Positions 1 to 4,794 of a DNA stretch of 6,760 nucleotides are shown piece after piece. Under the pieces are notes generated by a model that saw nothing but the letters and a program-made list of their open reading frames with translations, did no database searches and was not told the DNA's origin. Position 1 is the first letter of the stretch. Each line of letters opens with the position of its first letter. Source of the DNA: UBA965 sp040396955 (GTDB lineage: Bacteria; Chloroflexota; Chloroflexia; Chloroflexales; Roseiflexaceae); assembly GCA_040396955.1 (NCBI GenBank), contig JBBAWX010000042.1, positions 1-6,760 on the forward strand. Reading direction: 5' to 3'. The position numbers and the translations under genes were made by a program.

Positions 1-1647
1 TTACGGGTACAGACTACTCAACATGTGCGCATAATCGTCTTGGAAGGGCCAAATCATCAGGCCCGCCACATCGGATTGGCGCAAAATGTCGCGCGAACGT
101 TGCAGGTCGCGCTGGAGCTCTGGCACCGTGCGTGTGCCATCGCGCGGGTCGGTGGGGAAGCCGATTTCGGTGATGACAATCGGCTTGGACTGCCCGATGG
201 CGTGTAATTCGCGCACCGAACGATGCAGGTCATAGGGAAAGCCCTGGCCGTAGTACCAGTGGTTTTTGTAGCGCCCACTGTCGTACGGTGAATCATCGTA
301 GTAGTGAAAGGTGTAGAAATCGACCATGTCGGCGATGCGCAGGGGCGCTTCGCGCGGCTCGACGTGGCTTTTGGCGAACGCCATGGCAATCGTGCGCAAA
401 TGCGTGGGATCGTGCGCTTTGACCGTGTCGGCGAGCGTGGCCAAAAAGATTTGCCGCTCAACGACCAGGGGGAAACAGCCGCTGTAGTTGGCGTTGTCCC
501 AATCCCAGCACCGTAGGTCGATGGGGCTGCCGATGTCGGGCTCATTGAAGAGATCCCAGGCCACGATGCCCGGATTTCCCACAAATGCGCCAACCAGCGG
601 CAAGACGTGGCGCTCAAACGCCCCCGGCATGTGCACACTGCCGAACTGCGTTTGCGGGTATTTGGCCAGCAAGACGGGCATCACGTACAAGCCCTCTTCG
701 TTGGCCACCTGCACGAATTCGCTGAGGTGGCGGAGTGCGAGGCTCGGGCTGCCGTCGCTTTCGTACATGGGCACCGACCCGCCAAAGACGTAGTAATTGA
801 GGAACACACGGATGGTGTTGATGCCGTAGGCGTGCAGGCGCTTGAAATCACCGCGCATGGCGTTGATGTCCCACGGGCAGTTGGGGTCGGCGCCGAACTG
901 CAGGCTCCAGCATTTCACCGGATCGGCGCCGCTGACGCGCAAGTAGTTGATGCCGCGTACTTCGAACGCCTTGCCTCCGGCAAACAGGCGCGTCCCCGCG
1001 GCTTGGACTGCATCGACGCGTGGATCGTGGCTGGGTGTCACATAGGCCCCGCGCGCCAAGGAGCGTACCTCGTTGCCGAGGAGACCGAGCAGGACGTTGT
1101 TTTCGCCATGGAGCTCAAAACGGCGCCGCTCAAAGTACTGCACGGTCAGACTGCGCCCGTTGATGGTCGTGGTAAATGCGCCGGTAATCGGGTAGCCGAA
1201 GCGGTTTACCCCGCCGTTTTTGCGCCAGTAGGTGGCAAATGCGCCACACACCTGATGCCCGGTCTCGCCGAACACTTGGCAGTTGGCCGGCGCCGTGCCA
1301 CCACTACCGGGTTGCCACGGCGTGCCAATCAACTCGAGCAGGCGCACGCCGAGCCGGCCTGCGGTGACTTGGCCGTTGGGCTGGATTTCGAGGCGGTCGC
1401 GCTCAAACCACTGTACGGTGAGGAGGACTCCCTCGACGACCTCGTAGGTGGGCGCACTGGTGGGGAATCCGAACACGGCAATGCCGCCGTTTTGCTCCCA
1501 GTAGGTGCGGATGGCGCCCGATATACACTGGCCCGTTTCCGCAAAACAACGCTCACTGTTGGCCTGGGCCCCCTGTGGGTGCGCCCCCCACAGCACCGTG
1601 CCGCCAATGAGGGCGACGAGGAACAACTGAATGATGCGAAACGACAT
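1..1647 (-). CDS. Secreted clan GH-A (GH5-like) glycoside hydrolase with two N-terminal repeat domains
   Basis: This encodes a 548-residue exported enzyme predicted to hydrolyse beta-glycosidic bonds by a retaining mechanism. Residues 1-29 form a signal peptide: MSFR, a hydrophobic core, then an AQA|N cleavage site. Two related domains follow at about 34-107 and 123-197, joined by a Gly/Ser/Pro linker. The (beta/alpha)8 catalytic domain spans about 220-548. Clan GH-A landmarks are visible: R280 in 'NTIRVF', N368-E369 in 'FNEP' (acid/base), H448 in 'FHYY', E494 in 'ITEIG' (nucleophile) and W533 in 'IWPF'. The reading frame extends upstream to 1716, but I start at 1647. That ATG follows AAGGA by 5 nt and begins directly with the signal peptide, whereas the longer start would bury it. 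The stop codon is the first triplet of the window, so the gene is complete. It is divergent from the SMP-30 gene. Fold and mechanism are confident; the substrate (mannan, glucan or other) is not determined. Confidence 0.9.
   Translation of the reverse strand: MSFRIIQLFLVALIGGTVLWGAHPQGAQANSERCFAETGQCISGAIRTYWEQNGGIAVFGFPTSAPTYEVVEGVLLTVQWFERDRLEIQPNGQVTAGRLGVRLLELIGTPWQPGSGGTAPANCQVFGETGHQVCGAFATYWRKNGGVNRFGYPITGAFTTTINGRSLTVQYFERRRFELHGENNVLLGLLGNEVRSLARGAYVTPSHDPRVDAVQAAGTRLFAGGKAFEVRGINYLRVSGADPVKCWSLQFGADPNCPWDINAMRGDFKRLHAYGINTIRVFLNYYVFGGSVPMYESDGSPSLALRHLSEFVQVANEEGLYVMPVLLAKYPQTQFGSVHMPGAFERHVLPLVGAFVGNPGIVAWDLFNEPDIGSPIDLRCWDWDNANYSGCFPLVVERQIFLATLADTVKAHDPTHLRTIAMAFAKSHVEPREAPLRIADMVDFYTFHYYDDSPYDSGRYKNHWYYGQGFPYDLHRSVRELHAIGQSKPIVITEIGFPTDPRDGTRTVPELQRDLQRSRDILRQSDVAGLMIWPFQDDYAHMLSSLYP
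1057..1548 (-). repeat. Two tandem copies of an extracellular repeat domain within gene 1
   Basis: Residues 34-107 and 123-197 of the gene 1 product align over their whole length. Shared landmarks in order are 'ETG', 'GA', 'TYW', 'NGG', 'FG[FY]P', 'LTVQ[WY]FER.R' and 'LG'. The pattern 'YW..NGG...FG.P' resembles the LGFP-type extracellular repeat. From memory, pairs of such domains are frequent at the N-terminus of secreted Chloroflexota proteins. Each copy carries two cysteines, but these sit at slightly different places (C34/C41 and C123/C134). A binding role in wall or polysaccharide attachment is an inference from position, not something the sequence proves. Confidence 0.75.
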
Positions 1648-1652
1648 AGACG

Positions 1653-1657
1653 TCCTT
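1653..1657 (-). promoter_or_regulatory. Ribosome binding site that fixes the start of gene 1
   Basis: AAGGA on the minus strand lies 5 nt upstream of the ATG at 1647-1645. It supports this start over the in-frame ATG at 1716, which would add 23 residues before a typical signal peptide. Confidence 0.7.
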
Positions 1658-1680
1658 AAAAAAATCAAGCAATGCTGATT
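1658..1680 (-). promoter_or_regulatory. Possible leader hairpin plus U-run before gene 1 RBS
   Basis: On the minus strand, AATCAGC (1680-1674), a 3-nt ATT loop and GCTTGATT (1670-1663) can pair as a 7-bp stem with one bulged T. Five more Ts follow (1662-1658), and the AAGGA ribosome binding site begins at once. The shape is that of a weak intrinsic terminator or attenuator inside the untranslated leader of the GH5-like gene. The stem has only three G-C pairs and its 5' arm overlaps the GACCAATCA motif, so its function is uncertain. Confidence 0.3.
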
Positions 1681-1684
1681 GGTC
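1676..1684 (-). promoter_or_regulatory. GACCAATCA motif, copy 1 (candidate operator)
   Basis: The 9-mer GACCAATCA reads on the minus strand between the predicted promoter and the start codon of the GH5-like gene, 28-36 nt before the ATG. The same 9-mer occurs twice more in the window, both times in the region upstream of the GH20 gene. A shared regulator is an inference. Confidence 0.35.
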
Positions 1685-1732
1685 GGTGGATAGGAATGGG
1701 CATACACGCACGCCAAAGAAAAGAGGCGGGTT

Positions 1733-1761
1733 TTTACCGACTCCTTGATAATGACTATACT
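1733..1761 (+). promoter_or_regulatory. Predicted sigma70-type promoter for the SMP-30 gene
   Basis: A -35 box TTTACC (1733-1738, 4 of 6 matches to TTGACA) is followed after 17 nt by the -10 box TATACT (1756-1761, 5 of 6 matches to TATAAT). The predicted transcript would start near 1768, leaving a leader of about 80 nt before the ATG at 1851. The -10 box overlaps that of the divergent promoter, so polymerase could probably occupy only one of the two at a time. Confidence 0.45.
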
Positions 1762-1788
1762 ATATGCAGATGCGAGAGTGCATTACAA
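1759..1788 (-). promoter_or_regulatory. Predicted divergent promoter for the GH5-like gene
   Basis: On the minus strand, TTGTAA (1788-1783, 4 of 6) is followed after 18 nt by TATAGT (1764-1759, 5 of 6). A second, overlapping TATAGT lies at 1759-1754. Transcription would start near 1747, giving a leader of about 100 nt that contains the GACCAATCA motif and the hairpin/U-run. Confidence 0.4.
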
Positions 1789-1839
1789 ATACATGATGCG
1801 TGATGGGCGGTGGTGCACATGGCACCCACCCTGTTGGAC

Positions 1840-1845
1840 AGGAGG
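1840..1845 (+). promoter_or_regulatory. Strong ribosome binding site that fixes the SMP-30 start
   Basis: A full AGGAGG lies 5 nt before the ATG at 1851. This places the start 17 codons inside the open frame that begins at 1800; the residues encoded upstream look like non-coding translation. Confidence 0.85.
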
Positions 1846-1850
1846 ATGCG

Positions 1851-2753
1851 ATGACGTTTGCCGTACAAGCCACCGGCTTGGCCTTCCCCGAAGGCCCGAT
1901 TGCATTGGCAGATGGCCGGGTATTGCTGGTCGAAATGAGTGGGCCATACCTGAGCGGTGTGCACCCCGATGGCCGCCTTGAGCGCTTGTGCCACGTCCCC
2001 GGGGGCCCCAACGGCGCCGCCATTGGCCCAGATGGGCGCATCTACCTCTGCAACAACGGCGCGGCCTTTACCTGTACCTGGCAAGACGAGCAGTGGGATG
2101 TGGCCTATGCTGACCCTGCCGATTACGTGGGCGGCAGCATTCAGGTGGTCGACCCTGCGACCTGGCAGGTGACCACGCTATTTACGCACTGCGACGGCAT
2201 CGCGCTCTCGGCGCCCAATGATCTGGTCTTTGACCAACATGGCGGCCTGTACTTCACCGATCTCGGCTATGCGCATGATGCCCAGCGCCGGATGGGCATC
2301 TACTACATCACCGCCGATTTGGCGCACATCACCTGTGTGGTGGCTGCCGATAGCCCCAACGGCATCGGCTTGTCGCCCGATGGCACCACCCTGTACTGGA
2401 ACGAAACCCCCACGGCGCGCGTAATGGCCTGCCAACTCACCGCCCCGGGTGTCAGCCACGGCGCGCCGCAGTGCCTGTACCAGTTCGGTGCCGGCTGCAT
2501 GCTCGACTCGCTGGCCCTTGATAGTGCCGGCAATGTGTGTGTGGCCGTGCTGGGCGCCGGCGCCATTGGCGTGGTGTCTCCCACGGGTGCCTTGATTGAG
2601 TACTACCCGACGGGGTGTAGTGGCACCACCAATATTTGCTTTGGCGGCGCCGACATGCAGACCGCCTATATCACGCTGGGTGGCTGTGGCCAGCTCATCA
2701 GTATGCCCTGGCCGCGCCCTGGACTCCCGCTGGCCTGGTCATCACTGCGCTGA
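1851..2753 (+). CDS. SMP-30/gluconolactonase/LRE family protein (sugar lactonase-like)
   Basis: This encodes a 300-residue six-bladed beta-propeller enzyme of the SMP-30/gluconolaconase/LRE type, a family of metal-dependent hydrolases of sugar lactones and related esters. The family's metal-binding positions are recognisable: E14 in 'FPEGP', N123 in 'APNDLVFD', N170 in 'SPNGIGLSPDG' and D219 in 'MLDSLALD'. Blade motifs such as 'HPDGRL', 'GPDGRIYLCNN', 'GGLYFTDLG' and 'DSAGNVCVAVLG' recur through the protein. There is no signal peptide, so a cytoplasmic location is expected. The start is chosen from the AGGAGG at 1840-1845. It is transcribed divergently from the GH5-like gene, and its last 12 bp overlap the end of the convergent small gene. 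The protein is unusually rich in cysteine (12 residues). The substrate is unknown; a role in oxidised-sugar metabolism is suggested only by family and neighbourhood. Confidence 0.88.
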   Translation: MTFAVQATGLAFPEGPIALADGRVLLVEMSGPYLSGVHPDGRLERLCHVPGGPNGAAIGPDGRIYLCNNGAAFTCTWQDEQWDVAYADPADYVGGSIQVVDPATWQVTTLFTHCDGIALSAPNDLVFDQHGGLYFTDLGYAHDAQRRMGIYYITADLAHITCVVAADSPNGIGLSPDGTTLYWNETPTARVMACQLTAPGVSHGAPQCLYQFGAGCMLDSLALDSAGNVCVAVLGAGAIGVVSPTGALIEYYPTGCSGTTNICFGGADMQTAYITLGGCGQLISMPWPRPGLPLAWSSLR

Positions 2754-3089
2754 GGCGTCGCTCTCCGGCACGGCCGCATAGGCCGCTGGGAGTTGTGCCG
2801 CAAAGGCGCGGTGGGCGGCAATGGCACGCACCAGCGCGGCCTGGTAGTGCGCCCGACATTCCCGTTCATGCTGTTGGGCGTGGGTGTACGCACTATCGGC
2901 GATGGCGAGCCCGGCCCCGCCGAGCGCGCTGGCCTGGCGATGGATGATGAGCGCCGCCACGGCATCGTGTTGCGCCTGCTCGACCGCCTGCCGCGTTTCG
3001 GCGACGGCTGTATCGGCAGCCTGGACTTCGGCCACGAGTTGGGCAAACAGGCGACTGAGTGCGGTGTGGGTGGTGATGGGGGAGGGCAT
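2742..3089 (-). CDS. Small alanine-rich helical-hairpin protein, function unknown
   Basis: I do not recognise the family of this 115-residue protein. About 30% of residues are alanine (34 of 115), with regularly spaced Leu/Val/Ile, Gln and charged residues. This predicts a long helix at about 8-55, a Gly-rich turn ('GGAG' near 57-60) and a second helix at about 61-103, i.e. an antiparallel helical hairpin or coiled coil. There is no signal peptide or membrane segment. The ATG at 3089 has no strong ribosome binding site, only a distant AAAG, which lowers confidence in the exact start. Two overlapping frames on the same strand are much less protein-like: they are rich in Arg, Pro and Ser. The gene converges on the SMP-30 gene with a 12-bp overlap of the coding ends and stands apart from the GH99 gene, whose stop lies 135 bp upstream. 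It may be a scaffold or coiled-coil partner, but nothing in the sequence settles this. Confidence 0.65.
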   Translation of the reverse strand: MPSPITTHTALSRLFAQLVAEVQAADTAVAETRQAVEQAQHDAVAALIIHRQASALGGAGLAIADSAYTHAQQHERECRAHYQAALVRAIAAHRAFAAQLPAAYAAVPESDASAQ

Positions 3090-3153
3090 GGGTGGTGGCT
3101 TTCAGGTTTCTAGACGACACAAGTGTGCACATGTTTCACAGGCTACCATATCA

Positions 3154-3182
3154 CACATACGTTGTGGTGTGTCATGTGTCGA
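3154..3182 (-). promoter_or_regulatory. Weak candidate promoter for the small helical protein gene
   Basis: In the 135-bp gap 3090-3224 the minus strand carries TCGACA (3182-3177, 5 of 6 matches to the -35 consensus). After 17 nt comes TATGTG (3159-3154), only 3 of 6 matches to the -10. Start of transcription would fall near 3147. I see no convincing terminator for the upstream GH99 gene in the gap, so read-through is also possible. Confidence 0.2.
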
Positions 3183-3224
3183 AAGGGGTGGTGCGCAGAA
3201 GCCCACGAACGGGTCAGCAGGCAA

Positions 3225-4781
3225 TCATGGGGTGAGGACCACCTGAAATTGGTGGTGATTGTTGGCATCGCTGATTCCATCCCAATGATACGTAGTGCGC
3301 ACCACCCACGCATTGTCTGCCCAGGTGGCAATAGTGACGTCGGTGGCACCGATGCTCCCGCGGCCAATTTGCCAGGTGGTCTGTCCGGTCGCATCAAGCC
3401 CGCTCAGTTCGACATCATACTGGAGTTCGACCACCCGTTGTTGCTGGGCATCTGACAGGCTCTGGTTGACAAAAAATCGTTTGGCGGTGGCATCAAATCC
3501 GTGCATGGTGTTGTGCTCACTGACCATGGTTAATGCCGGGCGCATCACCATCGCAGTATCACCAACCAACTCCAGTGTGCTCCAATCCGACGTGCTTTGT
3601 AAGGTGATGCGGACGGGCACACTCACAGGGAAGGTGGTGGCAGCGAATTGCGTGCTCCATTCCCGTGTGCGCTCCAGATATGCATGGGGCGAAAGCGGTG
3701 CATAGGTGCTGAAATCGGGACCGCGCGTGTCAATGGCTGGCTCGATTTGGCTCCCCTCGTGCCACTCATTGAACGAAGTAATTGTGACCAACGCTGGTTC
3801 CACTTGGACACCTAATGCGGCGCGCCATTGCGCATCATAGGTGGTGCCACCGTTGCGATCAACAAACGTATCTGCCGCATAGCCAATCCGCTGCGCAGAA
3901 AATCCCGGAATGATGCTGGGGATGTACAGTGCGCCTGGAGGCAACGTCTGTGCCCACGTGAATCCTTGTTGTTGGATATCCAATGTGGCATAGTTGTAAA
4001 TCCCATCGAAGTGCCCACTGCTTACCCACGCAGCATCGAGCGTGTCAGCAATCATGAGTGGTTGCTCCGGGAATGCGTGAATCTCGTCGAGGGCTGGTTG
4101 CCAGTACGCTGCCGGAATACTGGCCAGGCCGTTGGCTGGAACATGTGCGCTCCACAGAAAAAAGATGGGCCCAGCGTTGGCGGTCGTTTTAAATGGGCTG
4201 GTGAGTGTCGTACGCATGAACGCCGGATGATCGCCATAGCGTTGCAACGCATCACGGACGTCTGTTGCCAGTGTCTGATTACTCCGCCCCGTGTACGGCT
4301 CAATGTGCAGGGCCACTTGAATGCCGTAGCGGGCTGCAGTGTCAAGGATGAGTGGCAGGGGCCGTGCTTCGTTTGTACCGTTTGGCCCCCACCAACTCAC
4401 TACGATGAAGCCAACCCCGGCTTGGCGAAGCCAGGCCATGTGCTGCTCGATGATGGCCGGGTCGTTGGAGGAATAATCGCCGAGGAGCGGGTAGTAGTCG
4501 CTCGAAAGGATGTCGGGCGGACTGCCACCCTGCCCTTCCCAGTGTATGTACGTGCCGTCAACGCGCGGGTTGCCGTACCACGCATAATAAAAGGCACCAA
4601 GGCGCGGATTAGGCGCTTCACCCACCACGGGCAGCGGCGTCGCAGTCAGAGGGCGTGCAGTGGCCGCGTGCGTGTTGGTCGGCGTTGCCACGGGTGAGCT
4701 TGGTGTGGGTGTAGTGGTGCATGTGCAACATGCCATGGTGGCACAGATGAAGAACAGCCAGCGTCGGAGCAGCGCATGCAT
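3225..4781 (-). CDS. GH99-type endo-alpha-mannosidase/mannanase, predicted exported lipoprotein
   Basis: This 518-residue protein has a short export signal (residues 1 to about 18) with positive 'RR' at 6-7 and a hydrophobic stretch. A Cys cluster (13, 18, 19, 21) and a Thr/Pro-rich linker to about residue 52 follow. The body contains no further cysteine, which fits a lipid-anchored protein, although the lipobox is not canonical. The catalytic domain (about 58-380) shows GH99 hallmarks: 'GAFYYAWYGNP' (62-72), 'YYPLLGDYSSND', 'VVSWWG' (127-132), 'HIEPY' (159-163) and 'SFNEWHEG' (336-343). E339 and E342 match the two catalytic glutamates of GH99 retaining endo-alpha-mannosidases. Residues of about 385-518 form a beta-rich region I cannot name. 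AGGAG lies 6 nt before the ATG. The GH20-like gene ends 13 bp upstream, so the two are probably co-transcribed. Base composition is visibly lower in GC than in neighbouring genes. Family assignment is strong; alpha-1,2-mannan or a related glycan as substrate is inferred. Confidence 0.88.
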   Translation of the reverse strand: MHALLRRWLFFICATMACCTCTTTPTPSSPVATPTNTHAATARPLTATPLPVVGEAPNPRLGAFYYAWYGNPRVDGTYIHWEGQGGSPPDILSSDYYPLLGDYSSNDPAIIEQHMAWLRQAGVGFIVVSWWGPNGTNEARPLPLILDTAARYGIQVALHIEPYTGRSNQTLATDVRDALQRYGDHPAFMRTTLTSPFKTTANAGPIFFLWSAHVPANGLASIPAAYWQPALDEIHAFPEQPLMIADTLDAAWVSSGHFDGIYNYATLDIQQQGFTWAQTLPPGALYIPSIIPGFSAQRIGYAADTFVDRNGGTTYDAQWRAALGVQVEPALVTITSFNEWHEGSQIEPAIDTRGPDFSTYAPLSPHAYLERTREWSTQFAATTFPVSVPVRITLQSTSDWSTLELVGDTAMVMRPALTMVSEHNTMHGFDATAKRFFVNQSLSDAQQQRVVELQYDVELSGLDATGQTTWQIGRGSIGATDVTIATWADNAWVVRTTYHWDGISDANNHHQFQVVLTP

Positions 4782-4794
4782 GTCGTTCTCCTGT

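Noticed and set aside
607..1659. Open frame of 350 codons on the plus strand
   Set aside because: It lies wholly antisense to the well-supported GH5-like gene. Its translation is rich in His, Arg and Ala without any domain, as expected of a shadow frame in GC-rich DNA.
1745..1750. TTGATA as a -35 box for the SMP-30 gene
   Set aside because: It is only 5 nt from the TATACT -10 box; TTTACC at 1733-1738 has correct 17-nt spacing.
2766..2800. Intrinsic terminator for the SMP-30 gene
   Set aside because: The stem is interrupted by a large one-sided bulge and has no T-run after it, so I list it only as a structure of low interest.
3090..3224. Small RNA or terminator in the gap between the GH99 and helical-protein genes
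   Set aside because: Only short GT/AC-type complementarities are present, with no stable stem followed by a T-run and no recognisable RNA family.
3828..4697. Open frame of 289 codons on the plus strand
   Set aside because: It is antisense to the GH99 gene, whose catalytic motifs are clear. The frame shows no family features and no ribosome binding site of note.
4750..4781. Twin-arginine export signal on the GH99 protein
   Set aside because: The 'RRWLFF' at residues 6-11 lacks the full twin-arginine consensus, and the Cys cluster plus Thr/Pro linker fit a lipoprotein signal better.
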